Origin: Chitinimonas prasina
Lineage (GTDB): Bacteria; Pseudomonadota; Gammaproteobacteria; Burkholderiales; Chitinimonadaceae
Reading direction: 5' to 3'
DNA length: 64,000 nt
NCBI RefSeq assembly: GCF_030160395.1
Contig: NZ_BSOG01000001.1
Coordinates: 400,117-464,116 of the forward strand
The notes under the pieces were generated by a model that was not told the origin of the DNA, made no database searches, and saw only the letters and a list, made by a program, of their open reading frames with translations. Both the position numbers and the translations under genes were made by a program. Numbering within the stretch: the first letter of the stretch is position 1; the number at the start of each line of letters is the position of its first letter. Shown here one piece after another: positions 19,960 through 31,396 of this stretch.

Positions 19960-19971
19960 AATACCGGTATT
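19960..19971. promoter_or_regulatory. Perfect 12-bp palindrome in the chitinase/peptidase divergent promoter region
   Basis: AATACCGGTATT is a perfect palindrome 170 bp upstream of the chitinase and 226 bp upstream of the S9 peptidase. The surrounding 19.95-20.06 kb is distinctly AT-rich, as expected for promoters. It could be an operator, but I know no regulator for it. The remaining bases of 19791-20197 hold no gene I can support. Confidence 0.3.
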
Positions 19972-20197
19972 ATCAAAACATCTCTTACTGGTTATGCATG
20001 GTTACATTATGGTATTAGATCAGCACAATTCAACAATGACAATGTCAACCCATGCTAACCACGCTGTGCCGGAATCCCCACACCATTCGTCCTGCCTCCT
20101 TACGCTTCATCGCAATCATTTGACGCGATCACCCCCACTCGAAGACCGTACGTGGCTGCCCCGAAAGGCAAGCCAGCTTCCAACCCATGGAGACCCC

Positions 20198-22645
<2,448 letters not shown>

Positions 22646-22651
22646 GCAGGC

Positions 22652-22680
22652 AAAGGGCCACTCGATGCGAGTGGCCCTTT
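22652..22680 (+). terminator. Terminator after the S9 peptidase
   Basis: AAAGGGCCACTC with GAGTGGCCCTTT forms a 12-bp stem with a 5-nt loop seven bases past the stop codon. The A/T ends make it usable on both strands. Confidence 0.85.
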
Positions 22681-22758
22681 GTAATAAAGCCCGACTGCCG
22701 GGCACGCTTACCAGCCCTCATATGCTAGGTCGTGACCAACCATTAGGTTGAACAGGCG

Positions 22759-23346
22759 CTATTTCAAATACCGGAAATGCCCCGTAATAGGATAGCGAAA
22801 GAGAATATCGTCCTCCACCGGCCCGGCCCCGATATTGTGAATGATCTTGGGCCGCTTGCTGCCGCCGACCCGTTGGTCCGAGACGATGCCGATATGCGGC
22901 AGATTGCCGGGCAGGCGCCATGTCACCAAGTCGCCAGGCGCGTAGCTGGTCGGCTCCTGGCTCACTGGCAAGGCTGCGCCGGCGCGTGTCATAAAGGTCT
23001 GGATATTGGGTACGCGGCGATGATCGATGTTGCGGTCTGGCGCGCGCATGCCCCATAGCTTGGGATAGGCCCCAAAATGCCGAGCCATGTCCTCGTGTAT
23101 CAGCACCTGCAGATCCACACCCTGCTTGCGATAGGCACGTATCACCAAGTCGGTGCAGACACCACGGTTGTCGGCCACATCGCCCATGGGGTAAGCAATG
23201 CGCTGGTAGGCACCGTCATAGACTTCATGCTGCTGGGTACGGGCTCGCGCCGCCGCGACCAGCTTGTCCGCAAAAGTGGCTGCCCATGCCATCGAGGCAT
23301 AGGGCAGCAACAGCGCGACAACAACGATGGATGGCAAGACCTTCAT
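22759..23346 (-). CDS. DUF1287 exported protein
   Basis: The 195-residue protein has a signal peptide (MKVLPSIVVVALLLPYASMAWA). The conserved blocks are YDGAYQRIAYPMGDV, NRGVCTDLVIRAYRKQGVDLQ, PGDLVTWRLPGNLPHIGIVSD and IIHNIGAGPVEDDIL. These match the DUF1287/YijF family, which has the Cys-His arrangement of NlpC/P60-like amidases: Cys in GVCTD and His in PHIGI. A periplasmic peptidase or amidase role is plausible but unproven. It lies 60 bp downstream of prfH on the same strand and may be read with it. Confidence 0.8.
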   Translation of the reverse strand: MKVLPSIVVVALLLPYASMAWAATFADKLVAAARARTQQHEVYDGAYQRIAYPMGDVADNRGVCTDLVIRAYRKQGVDLQVLIHEDMARHFGAYPKLWGMRAPDRNIDHRRVPNIQTFMTRAGAALPVSQEPTSYAPGDLVTWRLPGNLPHIGIVSDQRVGGSKRPKIIHNIGAGPVEDDILFRYPITGHFRYLK

Positions 23347-23406
23347 GGATCACCCGCTCTATCAAAGAAAGTGGAATCCGGGCTGGCCTAAGCCAGCCCG
23401 TATCCA

Positions 23407-24036
23407 CTATGGCATGACTGCCTGGAAGCGCTCTCCTGCAAAGACCCGCTTTGGGCTACCGCGTTCAATCTGATAGTGCTGCATGCGTCGCTCAGACCGC
23501 AATGCTGCCATACCTGTCGCCTGCCGCATGGCCAGCTTGTGGGCCAGCAGGCAGGCCGCCAGCCGCTTGTTGGCATGCTGACTGCGCTCGGTCTGCACCC
23601 TGACGCTGAGGCCGGTGGCGACATGAGTGGCCCGCACCGCCGACTCGGTCTTGTTGACGTGCTGCCCGCCCGGCCCCGATGCACGCAAGGTTTCGTAGCG
23701 TATTTCGCTGGCCAGCGCGTTGGCTGGCATGGCGCAGCGGCTTACTCCGATAAACCAGTTCTTGCGTAGATGACGAGGCCTATAGGGGCTGGCGCAGGTC
23801 CATTGCAGAGTGCCCTCCCATTGCTGGGCCAGCTCGGCCTCGGCCTCACCCTCCAGGCTGATCAATATCGAGCGGTAAGTCCCGGCCTTGTCTCCTGGTT
23901 CCTGCTCAAGGATGTCGGTCGCCACCCGGCTTTGCTCGGCCTCGTCTTGCAGGCGCTGCAGCGCCTTGGCCACCGCCAGGCAGCACTCATCAGGCCCCTG
24001 GCCCGCAGAGAGTTGTAGCAAGATCAATCGCAGCAC
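23407..24036 (-). CDS. prfH: Peptide chain release factor H
   Basis: The 209-residue protein carries the peptidyl-tRNA hydrolysing motif GGQ at 123-125 in [20 protein letters not shown], and a C-terminal basic stretch ([19 protein letters not shown]) as in class I release factors. It lacks their N-terminal codon-recognition domains, which is the normal architecture of PrfH. It begins with GTG and overlaps the 3' end of rtcB by 13 bp, so the two are translationally coupled. From published work, PrfH with its RtcB partner releases nascent chains from ribosomes cut in the 16S decoding centre and the ligase then reseals the rRNA. Confidence 0.92.
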   Translation of the reverse strand: MLRLILLQLSAGQGPDECCLAVAKALQRLQDEAEQSRVATDILEQEPGDKAGTYRSILISLEGEAEAELAQQWEGTLQWTCASPYRPRHLRKNWFIGVSRCAMPANALASEIRYETLRASGPGGQHVNKTESAVRATHVATGLSVRVQTERSQHANKRLAACLLAHKLAMRQATGMAALRSERRMQHYQIERGSPKRVFAGERFQAVMP

Positions 24037-25163
24037 TCCCCACGGGTCTTGTAGGTCAGTACCGGTTTCAGCCGAGCCACCACTTGCAGCAGGCCCGCCC
24101 CCGCCAGGACGGCAACGATATTGTCTATCGGCTTGTAGGCCTCGGGCGCTTCCTCGTAGATCAGCTCCCGGTCGGCGCAGATCACATGACTACCCAGGCG
24201 GGTTCGGCTCAGCTGGGCATAGCTATAGCGCTTGAGCAGCCTGTCCTTGCACTCGCTGCGCATCCACTTGCGGCCCGCGCCATGGGCCAATGAATACAGG
24301 CTGACTGCATTGGGCAGGGGCTGCACTAGATAGCTGTAGTCACCGCGGGAGCCGGGAATGACGACGGCACCACGGTCCGCCGGGGTCGCACCCTTGCGGT
24401 GCATCCAGCCATCCTGCTGGCCCACCTGCGCACGGCATACCATGTTGTGGGTGATATCCAGCAGTTGCTCGCCCTCGGCGTGCAAACGCGCCAGTATGCG
24501 CCGGGCGATCAGTTGCCGATTAGCCTCGGCAAACTGCACAGCCCCGTCGTGCGCCTGCAGATAGCCGCGCGCCGCCGCGGAGTCTGCAACCAAGCCAGTG
24601 TGGCCATGCTGGTCTATATGCTGCCGCAGGATATGCTGGCCCAAGCCGCGCGAACCACTGTGTACCAGCAGTTGCAGCACGCCTTTCTTCAGCTTCAGTT
24701 GCGCCAGCGCGGCTGGGTCGTACACCTCATCCACCCGTTGCAGCTCGGCAAAATGGTTGCCGCCACCTATGGTGCCCAGCGCCTGCTGAAAGCCCATGTC
24801 GGCCGGAACCAAGGCCGCGACGGCGGCCTGCCAGCTGTCATCGAGCGGACCATCGATATTGCCCAGCTTCTTCTCCAGCTTGCCGATACTAGCCTTGCTG
24901 GCATCGATATCAGTCTGCCATAACGCCATGCCACAGCCTATGTCCCCGCCGATCAAGGCAGGGTACAGATGCTCGGCAGCAAAGAAGGCCGCGCCGACAG
25001 GATAACCACGACCGGGATGCAGGTCGGGCATGCCGGCCACCAGGCTCATGCCTGGGAGTTTTGCTGTGTTGTGTAATTGCTGGATCGCATCGCCTTCGAT
25101 CCAAGTGTCTTCCGCCGCGATCAAGGTGACGCGGTCAGACAGATCCTGAACGTAATTGCCCAT
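24024..25163 (-). CDS. RNA ligase RtcB family protein (PrfH-linked RtcB2)
   Basis: This 379-residue RNA ligase joins 2',3'-cyclic phosphate or 3'-phosphate ends to 5'-OH ends with GTP and manganese. The metal site (GGDIGCGM, D74 and C77), [26 protein letters not shown] and the guanylated His294 in LAHGAGRKW are all intact. It is shorter than housekeeping RtcB, matching the form that travels with prfH. The ATG at 25163 begins [10 protein letters not shown]; an ORF reading to 25220 has no better ribosome site. No rtcA, rtcR or sigma54 site is visible, so regulation differs from that of the E. coli rtcBA operon. A 13-codon leader ORF precedes it. Confidence 0.93.
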   Translation of the reverse strand: MGNYVQDLSDRVTLIAAEDTWIEGDAIQQLHNTAKLPGMSLVAGMPDLHPGRGYPVGAAFFAAEHLYPALIGGDIGCGMALWQTDIDASKASIGKLEKKLGNIDGPLDDSWQAAVAALVPADMGFQQALGTIGGGNHFAELQRVDEVYDPAALAQLKLKKGVLQLLVHSGSRGLGQHILRQHIDQHGHTGLVADSAAARGYLQAHDGAVQFAEANRQLIARRILARLHAEGEQLLDITHNMVCRAQVGQQDGWMHRKGATPADRGAVVIPGSRGDYSYLVQPLPNAVSLYSLAHGAGRKWMRSECKDRLLKRYSYAQLSRTRLGSHVICADRELIYEEAPEAYKPIDNIVAVLAGAGLLQVVARLKPVLTYKTRGECCD

Positions 25164-25258
25164 CGTATTTCCATACCAGATTGATAAAACGCTGATTTGG
25201 CAGGCCGGCGCCTGGGGCAATACGAGAGTGCAGCTAAAGCTGGGAGGTCTCGATCAAC

Positions 25259-25300
25259 CTAGACACGGGCACTGCAGAGGGTGGAAACAGTGTGTTGCAT
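25259..25300 (-). CDS. Putative 13-codon leader peptide upstream of rtcB-prfH
   Basis: The ORF reads MQHTVSTLCSARV and stops 95 bp before rtcB. A strong ribosome site, AAAGGAGA (complement of 25310-25317), lies 9 bp upstream of the ATG. The small hairpin CAGCT-TT-AGCTG follows the stop. A possible promoter with an extended -10 (TGCTAGTAT, near 25350-25360) is upstream. The size and clear ribosome site suggest a regulatory leader peptide, but there is no family to compare with. The other bases of 25164-25568 hold only a 13-14-bp tandem repeat at 25498-25538. Confidence 0.4.
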   Translation of the reverse strand: MQHTVSTLCSARV

Positions 25301-25497
25301 GGTGTTTTTCTCCTTTACAGTGAGGTTGATGAGTGAGGGATAAGCGCGGCAAATACTAGCACTACAGCAAACCGTTTGGGAAGCGCCACCCGGTCTGCCC
25401 GTCGCACCTCTGCTCGCGTCGAAGTAGCCGCGCTTGAGCGCCAGTGCCGCCCAATCGACGTTTACTACCGTGCGAGACCAGACCGGTGGCGCGGGCC

Positions 25498-25538
25498 GTC
25501 GTCCCTACAGGTCGTCCCCTACGGGTCGTCCCCATAGG
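25498..25538. repeat. Short tandem repeat, three units of 13-14 bp
   Basis: GTCGTCCCTACAG, GTCGTCCCCTACGG and GTCGTCCCCATAGG follow each other head to tail, 30 bp from the end of the neighbouring minus-strand gene. Confidence 0.5.
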
Positions 25539-25568
25539 CTTGGTTCCGCACGAAAGGGCCACGGTCTC

Positions 25569-26267
25569 CTAAGGCCCGCAGCCGCCTGCCGTAGGCACCA
25601 CCGGTGTGCCACGGAAGGCCGCCGAACGCACCAGCGGCACATTCACGCAGTACAGGCCCTTATTGGTATACACGCGAGTCACACGGTTGCTCCCCTCCTG
25701 CGAGGTCACCACATTCAGCACCACCAGCTCACCCAGTTCGCGTTCGAACAGCTTGGCCATGGCGGTTTGCACGATAGGTGGCAGCTTGATCAGATTGTGC
25801 GGCAGTGGTTTGACCGGCAGCAACTGGCGGGCGGCATCGGCCTCTTGCCTTAGGGCGAGGTCGGTCGCGCCGGCGCTGCGCAAGGCGCGTTCGGTCAGGC
25901 TTTCATCCGGCGCCAACGCAAAGGGATCGGCGGAGATGGTCGTGGGTGCCGTTACCAGCGGCGGCGACGTTATGGCGGTCGTCGTTGGTGGTGGCTGTAC
26001 TGGGGCGGCACGGGACAGTGTACGAGATGATCGGGTACTGGCTGGCCGGGGCGATGGTGCGGCGCGGGCTTGTGGTTCGGCGCGGCTGCTGGGCGGTGTA
26101 GGTAGCCACAGCCATTGCATGGCAGGCCTGGGCCGTAGCGTAGGCGGATCGTCGGCCAGGCCAGCACGTCGCTGCTGCTGCATGATGGGCCAAACCCAGA
26201 ATAGAACGATGTGCAGCCCCATTGATACGCCCATCCCCACCCACATGGCGCGACGCCCATACCGCAT
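25569..26267 (-). CDS. Hypothetical inner-membrane-anchored, Pro-rich protein
   Basis: The protein has 232 residues. One N-terminal helix (AMWVGMGVSMGLHIVLFWVWP) anchors it with the remainder in the periplasm. A Pro/Ser/Thr-rich spacer spans about 40-120 and a folded C-terminal part follows (LIKLPPIVQTAMAKLFERELG and GLYCVNVPLVRSAAFRG, with two Cys near the end). The plan recalls TonB-like proteins, but I see no TonB C-terminal motif. GGGGGAAG just before the ATG supports the start. It is divergent from the methionine sulfoxide reductase gene. No function can be given. Confidence 0.55.
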   Translation of the reverse strand: MRYGRRAMWVGMGVSMGLHIVLFWVWPIMQQQRRAGLADDPPTLRPRPAMQWLWLPTPPSSRAEPQARAAPSPRPASTRSSRTLSRAAPVQPPPTTTAITSPPLVTAPTTISADPFALAPDESLTERALRSAGATDLALRQEADAARQLLPVKPLPHNLIKLPPIVQTAMAKLFERELGELVVLNVVTSQEGSNRVTRVYTNKGLYCVNVPLVRSAAFRGTPVVPTAGGCGP

Positions 26268-26368
26268 GCTTCCCCCTATAGACTTGTTATGCTGGCCTGT
26301 TGACCCTGACCCGGCTCAAGACGTTCCCCGCAGTGCTATCATTTCTGCCCCTCCATCAGGATATCGCC

Positions 26369-26848
26369 ATGTTCCACACCGCCGACCAGAGCCGCACGCC
26401 CAACTACGACGAGCTGGACCGCCAATTGGCCAGCCTGTTCGAAGGTGAGCGGGACTTTATCGCCAATGCGGCGCAGTTCTCTGCTTTCATCTACCAGACG
26501 CTGGATGCCCTCAACTGGGCAGGCTTCTATCTTGCGCGCGGTGACGAACTGGTACTAGGCCCTTTCCAGGGCAAGGTGGCCTGCGTGCGTATTCCCTTTG
26601 GCCGTGGTGTCTGTGGTACCGCCGCCCAGCAGCGGGAGACCATCGTGGTCGACGATGTCCATGCCTTCCCCGGCCATATCGCCTGCGATGCGGCTTCGAA
26701 CGCCGAGATCGTCCTACCCGTCATCAAGGACGGCCGACTGGTGGGCGTCTTCGATATCGACAGCCCGGAAACCCACCGCTTCAGCGCCGCCGACAAGCTG
26801 GGTCTGGAAAAGCTGCTGGCCCGCTTTGTGGCCGCCACCGACCTGTAA
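26369..26848 (+). CDS. Free methionine-R-sulfoxide reductase (GAF domain)
   Basis: The 159-residue protein is one GAF domain. It has the three cysteines of the fRMsr enzymes: C72 in KVACVRIPFG, C82 in GRGVCGTAA and C106 in PGHIACD, all in their usual positions. It reduces free L-methionine-R-sulfoxide with thioredoxin, a cytosolic oxidative-damage repair step. AGGA at 26358 supports the ATG at 26369; an upstream in-frame ATG at 26300 would add 23 non-conserved residues. A strong terminator follows. Confidence 0.92.
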   Translation: MFHTADQSRTPNYDELDRQLASLFEGERDFIANAAQFSAFIYQTLDALNWAGFYLARGDELVLGPFQGKVACVRIPFGRGVCGTAAQQRETIVVDDVHAFPGHIACDAASNAEIVLPVIKDGRLVGVFDIDSPETHRFSAADKLGLEKLLARFVAATDL

Positions 26849-26852
26849 GCGA

Positions 26853-26889
26853 ACAAACAAACAGCCCCGCAATGCGGGGCTGTTTGTTT
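26853..26889. terminator. Bidirectional terminator
   Basis: AAACAAACAGCCCCGC with GCGGGGCTGTTTGTTT is a 16-bp stem with an AAT loop and A/T ends, placed between the convergent methionine sulfoxide reductase and lytic transglycosylase genes. Confidence 0.92.
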
Positions 26890-26916
26890 GGCATACACCT
26901 GCCCAATACGGGGCTA

Positions 26917-28659
26917 TCAGCTGGCGTTACGGATCTGCAGCTTGTAACCCACGCGCAGCACGCCCTTGGCCGCCGGCCGATTCCAGCGCTTGAGGTCGGC
27001 CACGCTGACATCGTAGCGGCGGGCGATTTCGTCCAGGGTATCGCCACTGCGTACCACGTGCTGGCGATCACGCGCCTTCTTCGATTTGTCGGCCTGCTTC
27101 TTGCTGCTGGCTAGCCTCACCTCCGGCTCCTGGCCGCTTTCCACATCCAGGTTCAGCATCTTGCCCACGGTCACGCTATTGGACTTGAGGTCATTGAGCA
27201 CCTTGATATCGGCAACGGTCATGCCGTGACGCTTGGCGATGGAAAACAGCGTATCCCCACGCTGTACCCGGTAGCGCGTCACAACACGGGTGGTTTGCAC
27301 CGCCGGCATGGCACGCGCTGCGGGCAGCGGAGCTTCCCCGGCAGCGTCGTCTTCCTTGTCGTCCGGCTTGATGGCACCGGAGATCAAGGCCGCCAGGTTC
27401 TGCCGCTCGCTCACGTCCATATTGTCACGTATGGGCACCAGGATGGTCTGGCCATTGGCAGCACGGGCGCTACCCAGCTTGTTCACGTCGCGCAGTTCGG
27501 CCAGCTGGATATTGAACTTGTCGGCAATGCCGTCCAGCGATTCGCCCCGCTTGGTGACATAGGGCTGCCACGACAGCAGTGGCTTGTCATAGCTCTTAAG
27601 GTTGCGCTCGAAGTTTTCCACCTTATCGACCGGCAACAGCAGCTTGCGGTCTTCCTTGTGGGCAAACACCGGCCGTATCAGGCCTGGATTCAAGTGCAGC
27701 AGTTCGTCCACCGTGGTGCCGGCCAACTGTGCGGCCAGTTGCAGGTCCATGTGGCGGCCGGTGCTGACAGGCTGGAAATACGGTTTGTCCGGCACCGACG
27801 GTATCTTCACTCCGAAGGCTTCCGGATTGGCGATGATATTGCGCACGGCCAGCAGCTTGGGCACGTAGTTTTCGGTCTCGCGTGGCTTCTTGATGGTGTC
27901 GAAGTCGTCTTCCAGGCCACGGGCGCGGGTCTTTGCCAGCGCACGGCCTACGCCGCCCTCGCCCCAGTTGTAGGCTGCCAAGGCCAGCTGCCAGTCACCG
28001 AACAGGTTGTAGAGATCCTGCAAATAGTCCAGCGCCGCATAGGTGGCAGCCATGACGTCCTGCCGACCGTCGTACCACCAAGTTCGCTCCAGGCCATAAC
28101 GCTGCCCGGTAGACGGAATGAATTGCCACAGGCCCGATGCCAGCGCATGCGATTGCGCTTTGGGCACAAAAGCGCTCTCAACAATGGGCAGCAGTGCAAT
28201 CTCGGTGGGCATGCCACGGCGTTCCACCTCGCTGACGATAAAGTAGAGGTAACGGCGACCACGATCGACCACCCGCTTCATGTACTCCGGGTGGCTGGCA
28301 TAGAAGCGTTCCTGCGCGCGCACTGCCGGGGTATCCACCTCGCCCATCTTGAAGCCCTGCCGCACTCGTGCCCACAGATCGGCATCGGTGCCCGTGGTGG
28401 TGGGCGGCGAGGTCATCAGTGGGTTTTCGGGGGTAATAGGGGCAAATGCTGGCGTTGTTTCAGTGGCGGATTCCAGCGCCGTATCGGTCACGGGTTCGGT
28501 AGTGGTTTCGGCGGCGGCGGCATCGATCGGCGCGGCAAGCAATGCCGGCTCAGTCATGGTGGCCTGTTCCGCGACGGCATCGCCTGCATGGGCAAGGGGC
28601 GCAAACAGGGCGGCCACCAGGGCAAACAGAGGAGCAAGTCGGAAATGGATTTGGGTCAT
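26917..28659 (-). CDS. mltD: Membrane-bound lytic murein transglycosylase D-like, three LysM domains
   Basis: The protein has 580 residues. A signal peptide (FRLAPLFALVAALFAPLAHA) is followed by an Ala/Thr/Pro-rich stretch and the SLT domain: IALLPIVESAFVPKAQS with the catalytic Glu, SGLWQFIPSTGQRYGL and LALAAYNWGEGGVGRAL. Three LysM repeats come after: YVTKRGESLDGIADKF, YRVQRGDTLFSIAKRHGM and HVVRSGDTLDEIARRYDV. It cleaves peptidoglycan glycan strands to anhydro-muropeptides. No lipobox Cys is visible, unlike E. coli MltD. I used the ATG at 28659, directly before the signal; the frame is open to 28770. Confidence 0.92.
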   Translation of the reverse strand: MTQIHFRLAPLFALVAALFAPLAHAGDAVAEQATMTEPALLAAPIDAAAAETTTEPVTDTALESATETTPAFAPITPENPLMTSPPTTTGTDADLWARVRQGFKMGEVDTPAVRAQERFYASHPEYMKRVVDRGRRYLYFIVSEVERRGMPTEIALLPIVESAFVPKAQSHALASGLWQFIPSTGQRYGLERTWWYDGRQDVMAATYAALDYLQDLYNLFGDWQLALAAYNWGEGGVGRALAKTRARGLEDDFDTIKKPRETENYVPKLLAVRNIIANPEAFGVKIPSVPDKPYFQPVSTGRHMDLQLAAQLAGTTVDELLHLNPGLIRPVFAHKEDRKLLLPVDKVENFERNLKSYDKPLLSWQPYVTKRGESLDGIADKFNIQLAELRDVNKLGSARAANGQTILVPIRDNMDVSERQNLAALISGAIKPDDKEDDAAGEAPLPAARAMPAVQTTRVVTRYRVQRGDTLFSIAKRHGMTVADIKVLNDLKSNSVTVGKMLNLDVESGQEPEVRLASSKKQADKSKKARDRQHVVRSGDTLDEIARRYDVSVADLKRWNRPAAKGVLRVGYKLQIRNAS

Positions 28660-28919
28660 AGGCTCAAATGAAAAAGGCACGTCGCGAACAAAGGGGCCGC
28701 ACCTGTTGAAGGTCCGCCGGCCGAAGGGACGCAGCGAGTGTTTCGTGCATCCCATGCTTTGATGGGACATGCCAAGTAAATGAAAACTGCCGCGATGGTA
28801 GGAGCATGGCGGTAGTGCGTCAACCTGAAATTTCCTTATGAATCAATACAAAGCACCATCACACCCCACAATGACCTTGGTGGTGGAACGGGTATTAGTC
28901 CATCTTGCCGTTCGTCAGT

Positions 28920-29681
28920 TCAACCGCGAAATACATTCTTCCACTCCCTTAGGGTGGCGAACACCGCTACCGGGCCATTGTCTATGGCACCTTGGCTGGC
29001 CGCTGCCGCCTGGATAGCCGGTTCCGCCCAGCGCAAGAAGGGGTTGGTCGCCCGCTCCAGTCCTATGCTGGAGGGCAAGGTAGGCAGTTGCTGCTCTCGC
29101 CGCAAGCGATCAGCCTCGTGGCGCTGCTGCAATGCCGGGTTATCGGGCTCTACAGCCAGCGCAAACTGCTGGTTGGAAAGCGTATATTCATGGGTACAGC
29201 ACACCAGCGTCTCGTCCGGCAAGGCCGCCAGCCGCGCCAGCGAGGCCTGCATCTGGGTAGCCGTGCCTTCAAACAGCCGGCCACAGCCGCAGGCAAACAG
29301 GGTATCCCCGCAAAACACCACGCCCTCGCCATGGTAAGCAATATGATCAAGCGTATGACCGGGTACCGCCATGACGGCAAAGCTTACGCCCATTCCGGGC
29401 ACGCTCACCTTGCCGCCCTCACCCACACCCTGGCTGACACCGGCAATGCTGGGTGGACCATAGACCGGGCAGCCATAGCGGGCCACCAGCTCAGCCAGGC
29501 CGCCAGTATGGTCGCCATGGTGGTGGGTAACCAGTATGGCACTCAGATGCAAACCCAGTGTCTCAAGTTGAGCCACTACCGGCGCGGCAACCCCCGGATC
29601 TACAACCAAAGCATGGCCGGCTTGGTGCATCAACCAGACATAGTTGTCCTGGAGTATGGGAACAGGCAGGATGGTCGACAT
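28920..29681 (-). CDS. gloB: Hydroxyacylglutathione hydrolase (glyoxalase II)
   Basis: This 253-residue metallo-beta-lactamase-fold enzyme completes methylglyoxal detoxification by hydrolysing S-lactoylglutathione. The metal motif is LVTHHHGDHTGGLAELV, followed by VPGHTLDHIAYHGEG, FCGDTLFACGCGRLFEGT and CTHEYTLSNQQFALAVEP, all typical. A GGAGT ribosome site (plus-strand 29689-29693) sets the start at 29681. That start codon overlaps the divergent methyltransferase start within the same CATG, so each gene's 5' signals lie in the other's coding region. Confidence 0.95.
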   Translation of the reverse strand: MSTILPVPILQDNYVWLMHQAGHALVVDPGVAAPVVAQLETLGLHLSAILVTHHHGDHTGGLAELVARYGCPVYGPPSIAGVSQGVGEGGKVSVPGMGVSFAVMAVPGHTLDHIAYHGEGVVFCGDTLFACGCGRLFEGTATQMQASLARLAALPDETLVCCTHEYTLSNQQFALAVEPDNPALQQRHEADRLRREQQLPTLPSSIGLERATNPFLRWAEPAIQAAAASQGAIDNGPVAVFATLREWKNVFRG

Positions 29682-30423
29682 GCAAGACTCCTTCAATACC
29701 GTGCTGCCTGAGCAGTTCGCCCAATGGTTACATAGCCCGCTGGGCCAGTGCGTACTGGAGCACGAGCAGCGTTTCTTCGACAGTGCGGTCGCCGATGTAT
29801 TCGGCTACTACGCAGTACAACTGGAACTACCGGGGCTGGACCTGCTGCGCAGCAACCGCATGCCGACGCGGCTAACGGCCGGTCTCTCGCAGCACTGCTC
29901 GCTCAACTGCGACCCTGCGCAACTCCCCTTTTCGACCGCCAGCATAGACCTGCTGGTGCTGCCCCACACGCTGGACTTCCACGCCGACCCGCGCGCCGTG
30001 CTGCGCGAGGCCGAACGGGTACTGGTGCCGGAAGGCCGCCTGATGCTGACGGGCTTCAACCCCTGGAGCCTATGGGGCATGGCCCGCCGTAGCAAGCGCG
30101 GCCAGGGCATGCCCTGGCAGGGGCACTTCCTGAGCCTGCCGCGCATCAAGGACTGGATGGCCCTGCTGAACTTTGAAGCAGGCGCCAGCAGGGTCCATTG
30201 CTATGTACCACCCTTAGCTCAATGCGGCTGGCGCAACCGCTTTGCCTTTATGGAGTATGCCGGCCAACGCTGGTGGCCGGTGGCTGGTGGCATCTACTGC
30301 CTGGAGGCCGTCAAACGGGTGCGCGGCATGCGCCTGATCGCCCCTCGCTGGAAAAAAGCCCGCAGCAGTGTACGAGCAGTGGCGGTCGCCCTGCCCGACC
30401 GGCAGGAACAGCCTGACGACTGA
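29680..30423 (+). CDS. SAM-dependent methyltransferase
   Basis: The 247-residue protein shows the class I methyltransferase core: CDPAQLPFSTASIDLLVLPH, then DPRAVLREAERVLVPEGRLMLTGFNPWSLWG. It is the methyltransferase commonly found divergent from gloB in betaproteobacteria. The substrate is unknown. AGGATGG at 29669-29675 supports the ATG at 29680. The glycine-rich SAM motif I is weak: the region after GLDLLRSNR lacks a clear GxGxG. It acts in the cytosol; no signal or helix is present. Confidence 0.85.
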   Translation: MQDSFNTVLPEQFAQWLHSPLGQCVLEHEQRFFDSAVADVFGYYAVQLELPGLDLLRSNRMPTRLTAGLSQHCSLNCDPAQLPFSTASIDLLVLPHTLDFHADPRAVLREAERVLVPEGRLMLTGFNPWSLWGMARRSKRGQGMPWQGHFLSLPRIKDWMALLNFEAGASRVHCYVPPLAQCGWRNRFAFMEYAGQRWWPVAGGIYCLEAVKRVRGMRLIAPRWKKARSSVRAVAVALPDRQEQPDD

Positions 30424-30484
30424 GAGCCTATCATGGCTTGAGGGTACTGATGGGCGCGAAGCCTGAGCAGGCTCCAGGGAGACC

Positions 30485-31393
30485 CTAGTGCTCTGTCCGC
30501 CAGTGCCCCACGGCGGGCGCGATATCGATCAATCGTTCAAGCCGCAGCACATTGGGCGGCAGGCGCTTCAAGCCACCCACACCCGCCCCGCCCAACCATA
30601 GCGATACCGCCGAAGGCAAACGCTGACGCAGCACGGCCACCAGTTCGCCGGCCTCGCGTACCGGGAAGGTCGACGACAGGGACAGCGCCAGGATATCGCA
30701 GCCCAGCTCGCAACTGGCTTCCACCATATCGTCTAGTGGCAGCGAAGTCCCCAGCGACCAGGTCTGGCAGCCCTGCATGCGCAGCATGGCCTCCACCATC
30801 AGCAGCCCCAGCCCATGCTGCTCGCCCGATGGGGTAGTCAGAAGTACGCGTGGCGCCGCCAGGGGCTGATTGATGCCATTGACCGCCATACGCACCGTCT
30901 GCGAAATCTGTTCTACATAACAATGTTCCTGCCAGGCGCTTATCTCCCCGGAGAACCAGGCCTCGCCAATACGATTGTTGGCCTGAGGCATGAACTCGGC
31001 TACAAAGTCGCGCAGGCCGCGCACCACCAGTTCGCCCTGCAGGTAGCGCTGCAACTCACCCAGGTCGCGCCGTGCCAAGCATTCAATCAAAGGATCGACG
31101 TCAGTGCCGCTCGCGCCGTGGCGGCCTCCACTACCCATGCGCTCCAGCAGCTGCGCCAGCTCGGCCACCTCGCCCCGGACTATCTTGCTGGGGCGCAATC
31201 CTCTATCCAGCAGGCGCCTGACCAGCCTGAGCTTCTCCACTTGTTCGGGTGGGTAAACACGATCCCCCTGCGCATCACGCCCCGGCAGCGGAAAGCCATA
31301 GCGGCGCTCCCAGATGCGCAACAGCTCCTTGGACAGGCCAGTCTCTCGCTCAACCGCGCTGATGTTGAGCCCCAGGGTTTGATCTACTTGCAT
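30485..31393 (-). CDS. MerR-family regulator with B12-binding domain (CarH/LitR-like)
   Basis: The protein has 302 residues. An N-terminal MerR winged helix (LNISAVERETGLSKELLRIWERRYGF, then GDRVYPPEQVEKLRLVRRLLDRG) is joined to a cobalamin module. The four-helix part holds W146-x9-E156-H157 in EAWFSGEISAWQEH, the W-x9-EH motif of adenosylcobalamin photoreceptors. The Rossmann part holds SGEQHGLGLL with H193, the expected lower cobalt ligand. Such proteins bind DNA in the dark and let go on illumination. Light sensing here is inferred from the motifs; a redox or B12 sensor is possible. The sequence ATGTACACATGTA at 31397-31409 sits against its start codon and may be its own operator. Confidence 0.85.
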   Translation of the reverse strand: MQVDQTLGLNISAVERETGLSKELLRIWERRYGFPLPGRDAQGDRVYPPEQVEKLRLVRRLLDRGLRPSKIVRGEVAELAQLLERMGSGGRHGASGTDVDPLIECLARRDLGELQRYLQGELVVRGLRDFVAEFMPQANNRIGEAWFSGEISAWQEHCYVEQISQTVRMAVNGINQPLAAPRVLLTTPSGEQHGLGLLMVEAMLRMQGCQTWSLGTSLPLDDMVEASCELGCDILALSLSSTFPVREAGELVAVLRQRLPSAVSLWLGGAGVGGLKRLPPNVLRLERLIDIAPAVGHWRTEH

Positions 31394-31396
31394 GGC

